DNA of 64,000 nucleotides, from positions 5,641,894 to 5,705,893 of the forward strand of contig NZ_JAJOZC010000001.1 in NCBI RefSeq assembly GCF_023701695.1. Direction: 5' to 3'. A program made the translations under genes and the position numbers. Below are positions 18,360 to 26,848 of this stretch, piece after piece. The stretch comes from Streptomyces sp. RKAG290. Lineage in GTDB: Bacteria > Actinomycetota > Actinomycetes > Streptomycetales > Streptomycetaceae. Under the pieces are notes generated by a model. That model ran no database searches. It worked only from the letters and a program-made list of their open reading frames with translations, and was not told the DNA's origin. Each line of letters starts with the position of its first letter. Within the stretch, counting starts at the first letter, position 1.

Positions 18360-18590
18360 GGGGCTCCGCCCCGGGCCCCGGTCCTCAAACGCCGGACGGG
18401 CTGGGGTGGCCGGGCCTCGGGGCTCCGCTCCGGACCCCCGTCCTCAAACGCCGGACGGGCTGGGGTGGCCGGGCCTCGGGGCTCCGCTCCGGACCCCCGT
18501 CCTCAAACGCCGGACGGGCTGGGGTGGCCGGGCCTCGGGGCTCCGCTCCGGACCCCCGTCCTCAAACGCCGGACGGGCTGGGGCGGCCGG
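18360..18590. repeat. 59-bp tandem repeat, about four copies
   Basis: This fills most of the 364-bp gene-free stretch between 18298 and 18661. A 59-base unit, seen from the one-base shift per 60-base line, recurs from about 18360 to 18590. Copies two to four are nearly identical, while the first copy differs in its left part. The core GTCCTCAAACGCCGGACGGG is the hyper-abundant intergenic motif of Streptomyces and also occurs with small changes at 49046-49247. Short GC-rich stems (CGGGGCTCCG.. and CCGGAC..) can form in each unit. I see no coding potential. It may act as a terminator for the flanking convergent genes. Confidence 0.85.
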
Positions 18591-18661
18591 TGTTCGAGGA
18601 CGGGCTGGGGTGGACGGGCGGGGGGAAGGGCCCTCGGCCCGGCCGATCCGCGGGGCGCGGC

Positions 18662-19165
18662 CTAACCCCGGCCGATCACCGCGAACACCGCACCCGTCAG
18701 GGACGCCAGGTCCTCCGGGGACAGCTCGACCTCCAGGCCGCGGCGCCCCGCCGACACGCAGATCGTCCCGTGGGCCCGCGCCGAGGCGTCCACAACCGTC
18801 GGCAGCCGCTTGCGCTGGCCCAGGGGGGAGATGCCGCCCAGGACGTAGCCCGTGGTCCGCTCCGCCGCCGCCGGATCCGCCATCGTGGCCCGCTTGCCGC
18901 CCACCGCCGACGCCAGGGCCTTCAGGTCCAGGGAGCCGGCGACGGGGACGACCGCCACGGTCAGCCGGCCGTCCACGTCGGCCACCAGGGTCTTGAACAC
19001 CCGGTCGGGCGGGACGCCCAGCGCCTCGGCTGCCTCCTCGCCGTAGGAGGCCGATGCGGGGTCGTGCTCGTAGGCGTGGACCGTGAAGACCGTGCCGGCC
19101 GCGGTGAGCGCGACCGTTGCCGGGGTGCCGCCGGACTGGTGCTGCTTCTTGGGCTTCTTCGCCAC
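18662..19165 (-). CDS. ybaK: YbaK/EbsC-type aminoacyl-tRNA deacylase
   Basis: 167 residues, one YbaK/EbsC domain, a normal length. Members hydrolyse mischarged Cys-tRNA(Pro) or related species in trans. The chain has K-T-L-V-A-D-V-D-G in the first half with the conserved Lys, V-G-G-K-R-A in the middle, and Y-V-L-G-G-I-S-P-L-G-Q, the conserved G-G-x-S-P loop that binds the tRNA acceptor. The ATG at 19165 begins MAKKPKKQ. It lies 22 bp downstream of the Lon-domain gene on the same strand, so the two are probably transcribed together, ending in the repeat region. Confidence 0.9.
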   Translation of the reverse strand: MAKKPKKQHQSGGTPATVALTAAGTVFTVHAYEHDPASASYGEEAAEALGVPPDRVFKTLVADVDGRLTVAVVPVAGSLDLKALASAVGGKRATMADPAAAERTTGYVLGGISPLGQRKRLPTVVDASARAHGTICVSAGRRGLEVELSPEDLASLTGAVFAVIGRG

Positions 19166-19187
19166 GGGGGAGTGGCCCTCCGGTCGC

Positions 19188-19931
19188 TCAGTTGGGGTGG
19201 GTCGGGGCCCGGGTCAGCTCCACCGCGGGCAGCGACGGCAGGTGCCGGATGACGGCGGTCTCGGAGCGCAGCAGCGTCAGCTCCTCGCGGAGCCTGGTCG
19301 CGGTGTCCGGGGCCTGGAGCAGGCGCTGCTTGGCGGGGATGTCCAGCACGGCCGCGGCGGCGACCAGGTACGACACGACGGACGGGTCGTCGGGGAGGTC
19401 CGCGCCGGTGGTGAGGGAGCGTTCGCTCGCACCGGCCAGCCGCTTCTGGTAGCTGCGGAAGGCCCGCAGGACGCCCTCGGCGAGCGCGCCCGCCTCCTCG
19501 CCCGGGTCCTCCTCCAGCTCTTCGAGCTCGGCCGTCAGATACGGGCCGCTCGCGTCCACCGAGAGCAGCTTGACCCGGGTGGTGCCGGTCGCGAGGACCT
19601 CGAAGCTGCCGTCGGACCGCTCGCGGATCTTCGCGGCGTCGGCGACGCAGCCCACCCGGTGGAACGTCTGGACGGGATCGGGGCCGAAGCCGTCCGCCGG
19701 GCCGCGCTCGACGGGGGTGCTCAGCGAGTCGGGCATTCCGGCGGCGGTCGGGGCGGTTTCGCGGCCGTCGCGGATGGCGACCACGGCGAAGCGGCGCGGT
19801 TCGTCCTCGTCGGTCTTCAGGAGTTCGCGCATCATGGCGCGATAACGCTCCTCGAAGACGTTCAGCGGCAGCACAAGGCCGGGGAACAGCACCGCGTTCA
19901 GCGGAAACAGAGGCAGGCGAGCGGTGGTCAC
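19188..19931 (-). CDS. Lon N-terminal (LON substrate-binding) domain protein
   Basis: 247 residues, a stand-alone LON substrate-binding domain without ATPase or protease parts. It opens with the hallmark R-L-P-L-F-P-L-N-A-V-L-F-P-G, followed by P-L-N-V-F-E-E-R-Y-R. Later it has R-V-G-C-V-A-D-A-A-K-I and a helical C-terminal part with L-L-Q-A-P-D-T. Related single-domain proteins are widespread, with no agreed role. The GTG at 19931 starts VTTARLPLFP. The gene lies 5 bp downstream of the 341-residue gene at 20962, so an operon is likely. Confidence 0.85.
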   Translation of the reverse strand: MTTARLPLFPLNAVLFPGLVLPLNVFEERYRAMMRELLKTDEDEPRRFAVVAIRDGRETAPTAAGMPDSLSTPVERGPADGFGPDPVQTFHRVGCVADAAKIRERSDGSFEVLATGTTRVKLLSVDASGPYLTAELEELEEDPGEEAGALAEGVLRAFRSYQKRLAGASERSLTTGADLPDDPSVVSYLVAAAAVLDIPAKQRLLQAPDTATRLREELTLLRSETAVIRHLPSLPAVELTRAPTHPN

Positions 19932-19936
19932 AACGG

Positions 19937-20962
19937 TCAAGCGTAATGGCCGCGGGGGCGTCCTCGGTCGGCCCGGTGGCGCAACGGCGTGACGGAGGCC
20001 ACCTGGAGCCTCGTGCCGTCGCGTGCGTCGAGGAAACGGCCCAGCGGATCGTCGGACACCGAGGACCACGGGAACGAGGCCGCATGGGGTCCGATCTGCC
20101 GGAACTGTTCCAGTGCCTCGTCCCAGCGGCCCCGTAGGACCAGCACGTACACCAGCAGGTTGCGGACCTCGGCCGGCCACGGGTCGCCCGGTGCGAACGC
20201 GACGGACAGCGAGATGGCCAGATCCACCGCCCTGTCGATCCGCTCCTCCTGCACCGAAGTGGTCCTGGCGTCCGGCCCCTCGGCGAGCACGGCGAAGGCC
20301 GCCCGCAGCGGCAGCGCCTGCACCAGGGAGCTGGGCAGCGAGTCCTCGGCCGCCCGCTCGGCGAAGTCGAAGCACTCGCGGTGCGAGCCGTACCAGGCGG
20401 CGGAGAGGTACTGCAGGGCCGCGACATGACAGCCGTAGTGGTGGGTGGAGCGCTGTATGGCCTGTTCCCACAGCGCCTCGAACGTGGTGTGCGTGGCATG
20501 GGTGCCGCGGGCGTGGTCCAGAGCCAGACGCCAGGGCACCGGATCGCGTCGATCGCTCTGCGCCGCGGCCGTGATCATCGGTCCCACGTCGCGCAGCTGC
20601 TCCGCGCGGGCGGGCGAGTCCCAGGCCCGCACCAGCGCGAGCTGAGCCTTCACGAGCAGCGCGTCCGGGTCGTGCGGGGCGGCGCCCAGCCAGTCGCCCA
20701 GCCAGCCGTCCCGGCTGCGGGCGAAGGCGACGAGCCGGTTCAGGTAGCGGTCGCGGCTCTCCCACTCGGCCGCGTCCCGCGTGGTGGCCAGCAGCTTGGC
20801 GGCCGGCTCGTACTCCCCGAGCGCGGCGGCGACCAGCGCGGGCGACAGCCGCTCGTCGGGGGCGTCGAGCATCACCGCATGGTCCGCGGGCAGCCCGGCG
20901 GACAGCCCGGGGGTGTGCCGGATCATGCGCGTGGTACGGAGCAGAGCGCGGAGAAAAGGCAT
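19937..20962 (-). CDS. Conserved protein with alpha-helical repeats, unknown function
   Basis: 341 residues. I do not recognise a named domain. The chain is mostly helical, with repeated W/Y/L-containing pairs such as L-A-L-D-H-A-R-G, F-E-A-L-W-E-Q-A, A-A-L-Q-Y-L-S-A-A-W and R-W-D-E-A-L-E-Q-F. These fit a tetratricopeptide-like solenoid. It is cytoplasmic with no signal peptide. The start is uncertain: ATG at 20962 (MPFLRALLR) is preferred, with an in-frame ATG at 20974 upstream. The final residues are Arg-rich. It is the first gene of a minus-strand group with the LON-domain and ybaK genes. The 257 bases upstream are AT-richer than average and probably hold its promoter. Confidence 0.7.
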   Translation of the reverse strand: MPFLRALLRTTRMIRHTPGLSAGLPADHAVMLDAPDERLSPALVAAALGEYEPAAKLLATTRDAAEWESRDRYLNRLVAFARSRDGWLGDWLGAAPHDPDALLVKAQLALVRAWDSPARAEQLRDVGPMITAAAQSDRRDPVPWRLALDHARGTHATHTTFEALWEQAIQRSTHHYGCHVAALQYLSAAWYGSHRECFDFAERAAEDSLPSSLVQALPLRAAFAVLAEGPDARTTSVQEERIDRAVDLAISLSVAFAPGDPWPAEVRNLLVYVLVLRGRWDEALEQFRQIGPHAASFPWSSVSDDPLGRFLDARDGTRLQVASVTPLRHRADRGRPRGHYA

Positions 20963-21219
20963 GGTGCAGACCATTGAAAAGCGCTGGTCGGGGCGGCGCC
21001 AGAGGGGCGCTGTGAAACTTTGGTGCCGAGTGGAGGGGTTGCTCCGGGGGCGGCCAAGAATGAGTAAAGGAAATCGTGGAATCTGGCCTGTTCCCGTCGT
21101 TGCGGGAGTAGTGGCCCGACGGCCCGTCCGGAGCGGGGTGCGCGGGTGCGGGGCCCCGTTCGCCCTTGGGCGGCAGGGACACACGCCCGGCGGCCGGCTG
21201 CCGGGAAGGGTGTTCGCGG

Positions 21220-22827
21220 TCAGCCACGGCGCAGCAGCCGTGAGGCGCCTGCCGCGACGGTGGTGGCCAGTATCCATCCCAGCAGCACCAGCGCGGCGGC
21301 CACCCACTGCCAGCCGCCCTCCATCAGCCAGTAACCGTCCTGGCCGAGGTCGATCACCGGCACCAGCAGATCCAGCGCGTACAGCGCGGGGTTCCACTCC
21401 GGATGCTCGCTCCCCTTGAGCGACGCGGGCTGGTACCGCGAGAAGGCGACCGCTCCCGCCGCCCACAGCACGGCCATCCACACCGCGGCCCGCCCCGGCC
21501 GGTAGCCGTACGCCACCGTCCAGTCCTGCAGGTAGCCCCAGAGCTTCGCGGCGGGCGGCAGCGTCTCGCGGCGGCGCCGCTGCTTGGCCAGCAGCACCTC
21601 GCGGGCGTCCGCGTCCTCCCCGCTGCTGCGCAGCACGGCGGCCAGCCGTTCGTACGGCTCCGGTACGTACTCGGGGGTCGCCGCGGCCACCCACTCCAGG
21701 CGCCGGGAGAGCGGGAAGTGCCCGTAGGGGACGAGGTTCTCGTACACGAACCCGCCCATCGCGAGACCGCCCGGCCCCGGCCAGCTGGTCGACACGTCGA
21801 TCAGCGTGACGATCCTCGCCCCGTTCAGCACCACCCGGCCCTCCGCCGGGCGCTCCGGGTTGAACCTGAGCTCGGGTGCGACGATCCGGCGCAGCGACAG
21901 TTCCTCGTGCCGGGCCAGCACGAAGACGGCCTTGTGCAGGTCGACCGCGTCACCGAAGCGCCCGTCGTCCAGCCGCACCCCGCCCCGGCACCGGAAGACC
22001 TGCGCGCGGGTGCCGTGGGCCGGGGTCGCGAGCGAGGAGGTGACGATGCCGTACGGGGGAGTGGTGCCCTGATTACCGGTGTCGACGCTGACCCATGCCT
22101 CGCTCATGTACAGCGTCCGCTCCACGCTCAGCTGCGGGGCGTTGAGCGCGCGGCGTCCCTGCGTCGCCCGGAGCCGGCTGCCGCGCAGGCTCAGCGAACC
22201 GCCGACCTTCGCCCCGCGCAGGCTCAGCTCGCCGAGCGTCTCGATCATCTCGGCCTGCAGGTCCTGGGCGACCGCGAGTCCGTCACCGATGAACGCCCGC
22301 CCCTGCCGGTCGGGGCCGATGTCGATCTGGTTGAGCATCAGATCGGTGCCGATCTGCGCGTCCGTGAGCCGGATGCCGCGCTCGACCCGGCAGCGCGGCA
22401 GGTGCAGGTCGCCCTCGGTGCGCAGCCGCGCCGCCTCCAGCCGCGGGATCGTGCACCCCACCATCCGTAACGTCGTGAAGTGGCACTCGGGCAGCACCAC
22501 TTCCTGCTCGAAGCGGCAGCCGGTCAGCTCCACGTACGGATCGACACGTCCGCCCGCGAGATCCAGCTTTCCCGTGATCCGCATGCCCCGGAGCTTCAGC
22601 GCCGCGACCCGGCCGGGCCTGGCCCGCGGGCCGCTCAGCAGCAGCCGGGCGACGACCTGGGCGTCCACGCTGCGCTCGGGGCCCCAGGCGTGCGGGGCGA
22701 ACGGATCGTCGTGCACGCCGTCACGGGCGCGCAGATCGTAGGTGGTCCCGTTCCTGAAGGACTGCCACATGCCCAGCTCGGCTGCGCTGAGGCCGTCCGG
22801 AATGTCCCCGTCGTGCGGTTCGGTCAC
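21220..22827 (-). CDS. Large protein with beta-repeat N-terminus and membrane C-terminus
   Basis: 535 residues. Similar Streptomyces proteins are often labelled membrane-associated oxidoreductase, but I see no cofactor motif. Residues about 60-350 hold many short repeats of the form L-x-G-x-x-I/L-x-G-x-L-D/S-L (K-L-R-G-M-R-I-T-G-K-L-D-L, L-S-L-R-G-A-K-V-G-G-S-L-S-L). This suggests a right-handed beta-helix like pentapeptide-repeat or bactofilin folds. The C-terminal third has two to three membrane segments (A-V-W-M-A-V-L-W-A-A-G and A-A-L-V-L-L-G-W-I-L). The GTG at 22827 is chosen because GGAAGGAG lies five bases upstream. It is divergent from hisD. Function unknown. Confidence 0.75.
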   Translation of the reverse strand: MTEPHDGDIPDGLSAAELGMWQSFRNGTTYDLRARDGVHDDPFAPHAWGPERSVDAQVVARLLLSGPRARPGRVAALKLRGMRITGKLDLAGGRVDPYVELTGCRFEQEVVLPECHFTTLRMVGCTIPRLEAARLRTEGDLHLPRCRVERGIRLTDAQIGTDLMLNQIDIGPDRQGRAFIGDGLAVAQDLQAEMIETLGELSLRGAKVGGSLSLRGSRLRATQGRRALNAPQLSVERTLYMSEAWVSVDTGNQGTTPPYGIVTSSLATPAHGTRAQVFRCRGGVRLDDGRFGDAVDLHKAVFVLARHEELSLRRIVAPELRFNPERPAEGRVVLNGARIVTLIDVSTSWPGPGGLAMGGFVYENLVPYGHFPLSRRLEWVAAATPEYVPEPYERLAAVLRSSGEDADAREVLLAKQRRRRETLPPAAKLWGYLQDWTVAYGYRPGRAAVWMAVLWAAGAVAFSRYQPASLKGSEHPEWNPALYALDLLVPVIDLGQDGYWLMEGGWQWVAAALVLLGWILATTVAAGASRLLRRG

Positions 22828-22973
22828 CGACGCTCCTTCCACTCGGAGCCGTAATCCCGTTATTCCCTCTGAGTGACCAGGTGAACGCTAATAGTCAGCC
22901 GTTACGCCGAGGACATGTATCAGCCAGTGATACGGGCGTCCGGCCGCCGGAGGCGGTCTGAGAGAATTGCGGT

Positions 22974-24296
22974 GTGATCTCTCGAATCGATCTGCGCGGC
23001 GGTGCCCTCCCCGAGGGCGGCGACCTGCGCGACCTGCTGCCCCGTGCCGAGTTCGACGTGGAAGCCGCCCTGGAGACGGTGCGGCCCATCTGCGAGGACG
23101 TACGCCATCGTGGCTCGGCGGCAGTGATCGACTGGGGGGAGAGGTTCGACGGTGTGCGGATCGACTCGGTCCGGGTCCCCGCCGAGGCCGTCACCTCGGC
23201 GCTGGAGCAGCTCGACCCTGCCGTCCGCGCCGCCCTGGAGGAGTCGATCCGCCGGGCCCGCCTCGTCCACCGCGAACAGCGCCGCACCACGCACACCACC
23301 CAGGTCGTCCCCGGCGGCACCGTCACCGAGAAGTGGGTGCCGGTCGAGCGCGTCGGGCTGTACGTGCCGGGCGGGCGCTCCGTCTACCCGTCGTCCGTCG
23401 TCATGAACGTCGTCCCGGCCCAGGAGGCGGGCGTCGAGGGCATCGCCGTCGCGTCCCCGCCGCAGAAGGAGTTCGGCGGACTGCCGCACCCGACGATCCT
23501 GGCGGCCTGCGCCCTGCTCGGCGTCGACGAGGTGTACGCCGCCGGCGGCGCCCAGGCCATCGCGATGTTCGCCTACGGCACGGCCGACTGCCTGCCGGTC
23601 GACCTCGTCACCGGCCCCGGCAACATCTACGTCGCCGCGGCCAAGCGTCTCCTCAAGGGCCGGATCGGCATCGACGCCGAGGCCGGACCCACCGAGATCG
23701 CGATCCTCGCCGACTCCACCGCCGATCCGGTGCACGTCGCCGCCGACCTGATCAGCCAGGCCGAGCACGACCCGATGGCCGCCGCGGTGCTGGTGACGGA
23801 CTCCGAGGAGCTCGCCGCCGCCACCGAGGCCGAGCTGAAGCCCCAGGTCGCGGCGACCAAGCACGTCTCCGACCGGATCGAGCCCGCACTCGCAGGACGG
23901 CAGTCCGCGATCGTCCTGGTCAACGACCTGGAGGACGGCCTCAAGGTCGTCGACGCGTACGCCGCCGAGCACCTGGAGATCCAGACCGCGGACGCCGCCG
24001 CCGTCGCCGACCGGGTCCGCAACGCCGGAGCGGTCTTCGTCGGGCCCTGGTCCCCGGTCTCCCTCGGCGACTACTGCGCCGGCTCCAACCACGTGCTGCC
24101 CACCGGCGGCTGCGCCTGCCACTCCTCGGGCCTGTCCGTGCAGTCCTTCCTGCGCGGCATCCACATCGTCGACTACACGCGCGACGCGCTCGCCGAGGTC
24201 ACCCATCACGTCGTGACCCTCGCCGAGGCGGAGGACCTCCCCGCCCACGGCGCCGCACTCAAGGCCAGGTTCGGGTGGAAGGTTCCGCAACAGTGA
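22974..24296 (+). CDS. hisD: Histidinol dehydrogenase
   Basis: 440 residues, full length. It oxidises L-histidinol to L-histidine in two NAD-dependent steps and is the last enzyme of the pathway. The conserved blocks V-Y-V-P-G-G, A-G-P-T-E-I, D-L-I-S-Q-A-E-H-D and G-S-N-H-V-L-P-T-G-G, which include the zinc-site and catalytic residues, are all present. The GTG at 22974 has no convincing ribosome site directly upstream, so the message may be leaderless or weakly initiated. This is the first gene of the his operon, and its promoter must lie in the 146-bp gap shared with the divergent gene at 22827. Its stop overlaps hisC as GTGA. Confidence 0.97.
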   Translation: MISRIDLRGGALPEGGDLRDLLPRAEFDVEAALETVRPICEDVRHRGSAAVIDWGERFDGVRIDSVRVPAEAVTSALEQLDPAVRAALEESIRRARLVHREQRRTTHTTQVVPGGTVTEKWVPVERVGLYVPGGRSVYPSSVVMNVVPAQEAGVEGIAVASPPQKEFGGLPHPTILAACALLGVDEVYAAGGAQAIAMFAYGTADCLPVDLVTGPGNIYVAAAKRLLKGRIGIDAEAGPTEIAILADSTADPVHVAADLISQAEHDPMAAAVLVTDSEELAAATEAELKPQVAATKHVSDRIEPALAGRQSAIVLVNDLEDGLKVVDAYAAEHLEIQTADAAAVADRVRNAGAVFVGPWSPVSLGDYCAGSNHVLPTGGCACHSSGLSVQSFLRGIHIVDYTRDALAEVTHHVVTLAEAEDLPAHGAALKARFGWKVPQQ

Positions 24297-25435
24297 GAGA
24301 CGACAGCACCACGCGCAACGCCTGGGACGACCTCCCCATCCGGGACGAACTGCGCGGCCAGTCCCCCTACGGGGCGCCCCAGCTCGACGTACCGGTCCGG
24401 CTGAACACCAACGAGAATCCCTACCCGCTCCCCGAGGAGCTGGTAGACCGGATCGCCGAACGGGTCCGCGAGGCCGCCCGCGACCTGAACCGCTACCCCG
24501 ACCGGGACGCCGTCGAGCTCCGTACCGAGCTCGCCCGCTACCTCACCCGCACCGCCGGGCACGAGGTCGCACGCGCCAACGTCTGGGCGGCCAACGGCTC
24601 CAACGAGGTGCTCCAGCAGCTGCTGCAGACCTTCGGCGGCCCCGGACGCACCGCCATCGGCTTCGAGCCCTCGTACTCCATGCACGCCCTCATCGCCCGC
24701 GGCACCGGGACGGGCTGGATTTCCGGACCGCGCAACGAGGACTTCACCGTCGACGTCGACGCGGCCCGCGCGGTCATCGCGCGGGAGCGCCCCGACGTCG
24801 TCTTCATCACCTCGCCCAACAACCCCACCGGCACCGCTGTCGACGCGGAGACCGTCCTCGCGCTGTACGACGCCGCGCAGGCCGCCAGGCCGTCGATGGT
24901 GGTGGTCGACGAGGCGTACGGCGAGTTCAGCCACCACCCCTCGCTGCTCCCGCTGATCGAGGGCCGCCGCCACCTGGTGCTCTCGCGCACCATGTCGAAG
25001 GCGTTCGGGGCCGCGGGGCTGCGGCTCGGCTACCTCGCCGCGGACCCGGCCGTCGTCGACGCGGTCCAGCTGGTGCGGCTCCCGTACCACCTGTCCTCCG
25101 TCACCCAGGCCACCGCGCTCGCCGCCCTGGAGCACACCGATACGCTCCTCGGGTACGTCGCGCAGCTCAAGGACGAGCGCGACCGGATCGTCACCGAGCT
25201 GCGGGCTCTCGGGTTCGACGTCACCGACTCGGACGCCAACTTCGTCCAGTTCGGCCGCTTCGCCGACAGCCACACCGCCTGGCAGCACATCCTCGACCGG
25301 GGCGTCCTGGTCCGGGACAACGGCGTACCGGGATGGCTGCGGGTCTCCGCAGGGACCCCGGCGGAGAACGACGCGTTCCTCGATGCGGTACGCACGCTTG
25401 CAAATGAGATCGCCAAGAAGGAGCACGACGCATGA
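24293..25435 (+). CDS. hisC: Histidinol-phosphate aminotransferase
   Basis: 380 residues, class I/II PLP-dependent aminotransferase. It converts imidazole-acetol phosphate and glutamate to histidinol phosphate. The substrate loop L-N-T-N-E-N-P-Y-P lies near residue 36. S-P-N-N-P-T-G carries the conserved Asn, V-D-E-A-Y its Asp and Tyr, and S-R-T-M-S-K-A-F-G the PLP lysine. The GTG at 24293 overlaps the hisD stop, and the gene's own stop overlaps hisB, so expression is tightly coupled. Confidence 0.97.
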   Translation: MRDDSTTRNAWDDLPIRDELRGQSPYGAPQLDVPVRLNTNENPYPLPEELVDRIAERVREAARDLNRYPDRDAVELRTELARYLTRTAGHEVARANVWAANGSNEVLQQLLQTFGGPGRTAIGFEPSYSMHALIARGTGTGWISGPRNEDFTVDVDAARAVIARERPDVVFITSPNNPTGTAVDAETVLALYDAAQAARPSMVVVDEAYGEFSHHPSLLPLIEGRRHLVLSRTMSKAFGAAGLRLGYLAADPAVVDAVQLVRLPYHLSSVTQATALAALEHTDTLLGYVAQLKDERDRIVTELRALGFDVTDSDANFVQFGRFADSHTAWQHILDRGVLVRDNGVPGWLRVSAGTPAENDAFLDAVRTLANEIAKKEHDA

Positions 25436-26034
25436 CTCGCGAGGCCCGCGTAGGAAGAGTGGAGCGGACCACCAAGGAAACCTCCGTGGTCGTGGAGATC
25501 AACCTCGACGGCACCGGCAAGGTCGATGTCGCGACCGGGGTCGGTTTCTACGACCACATGCTCGACCAGCTCGGCCGCCACGGACTCTTCGACCTCACGG
25601 TCAAGACCGACGGCGACCTGCACATCGACTCGCACCACACCATCGAGGACACCGCCCTCGCGCTCGGCGCCGCCTTCAAGCAGGCCCTCGGCGACAAGGT
25701 CGGCATCTACCGCTTCGGCAACTGCACCGTCCCGCTGGACGAGTCGCTCGCCCAGGTGACCGTCGACCTCTCCGGCCGCCCGTACCTGGTGCACACCGAG
25801 CCCGAGAAGATGGCGCCGATGATCGGCGAGTACGACACGACGATGACCCGGCACATCCTGGAGTCCTTCGTCGCCCAGGCGCAGATCGCCCTGCACGTCC
25901 ACGTCCCGTACGGGCGCAACGCCCACCACATCGTGGAGTGCCAGTTCAAGGCGCTCGCCCGGGCGCTGCGCTACGCCAGCGAGCACGACCCGCGCGCGGC
26001 CGGCATCCTCCCCTCCACGAAGGGCGCCCTGTGA
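25432..26034 (+). CDS. hisB: Imidazoleglycerol-phosphate dehydratase
   Basis: 200 residues, a single-domain dehydratase without the phosphatase domain fused in enterobacteria. The two metal-binding motifs are present: G-F-Y-D-H-M-L-D with D-S-H-H-T-I-E-D in the first half, and N-A-H-H-I-V-E in the second. Histidinol phosphatase must therefore be encoded elsewhere. The ATG at 25432 overlaps the hisC stop, and the stop overlaps the small membrane-protein gene as GTGA. Confidence 0.97.
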   Translation: MTREARVGRVERTTKETSVVVEINLDGTGKVDVATGVGFYDHMLDQLGRHGLFDLTVKTDGDLHIDSHHTIEDTALALGAAFKQALGDKVGIYRFGNCTVPLDESLAQVTVDLSGRPYLVHTEPEKMAPMIGEYDTTMTRHILESFVAQAQIALHVHVPYGRNAHHIVECQFKALARALRYASEHDPRAAGILPSTKGAL

Positions 26035-26198
26035 CCGGCCTCAACACCGTTCTGATCCTGGTCGGCCTCTTCCTGGCCGGCGGGGTCTACTCCTTCTCGA
26101 AGCAGGGCATGCCCAAGGGCGTCATCGTGCTGCTCGGGATCGCATCCGTGATGTGCCTGGTCGCAGGCGTCATGCGGATCCAGGGACTCTGGGACTAG
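26031..26198 (+). CDS. Small membrane protein within the his operon
   Basis: 55 residues with two hydrophobic segments (about 4-19, L-N-T-V-L-I-L-V-G-L-F-L-A-G, and 30-48, V-I-V-L-L-G-I-A-S-V-M-C-L-V-A-G) joined by the short polar turn F-S-K-Q-G-M-P-K-G. I know of no function. The GTG at 26031 overlaps the hisB stop as GTGA and the gene ends nine bases before hisH, so it is translated as part of the operon. As I recall, the same small gene stands here in other streptomycetes, which argues that it is real. Confidence 0.8.
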   Translation: MTGLNTVLILVGLFLAGGVYSFSKQGMPKGVIVLLGIASVMCLVAGVMRIQGLWD

Positions 26199-26206
26199 GG
26201 GCGCAC

Positions 26207-26848
26207 GTGGACACGAAGAAGAAGGTCGTCGTCTTCGACTACGGCTTCGGAAACATCCGTTCCGCGGAACGCGCCCTCGCCCGGGTCGGCGCCGACGTCG
26301 AGATCACCCGCGACTTCGACACGGCGATGAACGCCGACGGGCTGCTGGTGCCCGGCGTCGGCGCGTTCTCCGCCTGCATGGAGGGCCTGAAGAAGGCCCG
26401 CGGCGAGTGGATCATCGGCCGCCGGCTCTCCGGCGGACGCCCCGTCATGGGCATCTGCGTCGGCATGCAGATCCTCTTCTCGCGCGGCATCGAGCACGGC
26501 GTGGAGACCGAGGGGCTCGACGAGTGGCCCGGCACCGTCGGCCCGCTCAAGGCCGACGTCGTCCCGCACATGGGGTGGAACACCGTCGAGGTGCCCGAGG
26601 GCTCCCGGCTGTTCGCCGGACTCGACCCCGAGGCGCGGTACTACTTCGTGCACTCCTACGCGGCGCACGACTGGTCCCTCGAAGTCACCAACGACAGGAT
26701 CCGTGCCCCCAGGGTCACCTGGGCCACGCACGGCGAACGGTTCGTGGCAGCCGTGGAGAACGGCGCGCTGTGGGCCACCCAGTTCCACCCCGAGAAGTCC
26801 GGCGATGCCGGCGCCCAGCTGCTGACCAACTGGATCGAGACGCTGTAA
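26207..26848 (+). CDS. hisH: Imidazole glycerol phosphate synthase, glutaminase subunit
   Basis: 213 residues, class I glutamine amidotransferase. It supplies ammonia to HisF. The catalytic triad is visible: G-I-C-V-G-M-Q (Cys nucleophile, about residue 84) and T-Q-F-H-P-E-K-S (His and Glu near 195). The oxyanion strand is V-P-G-V-G-A-F. The GTG at 26207 has AGGGG six bases upstream. The stop overlaps the priA ATG (TAATG). Confidence 0.96.
   Translation: MDTKKKVVVFDYGFGNIRSAERALARVGADVEITRDFDTAMNADGLLVPGVGAFSACMEGLKKARGEWIIGRRLSGGRPVMGICVGMQILFSRGIEHGVETEGLDEWPGTVGPLKADVVPHMGWNTVEVPEGSRLFAGLDPEARYYFVHSYAAHDWSLEVTNDRIRAPRVTWATHGERFVAAVENGALWATQFHPEKSGDAGAQLLTNWIETL

Noticed and set aside
18360..18590. 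Possible CRISPR array
   Set aside because: The repeats are contiguous 59-bp units without unique spacers and no cas genes are present.
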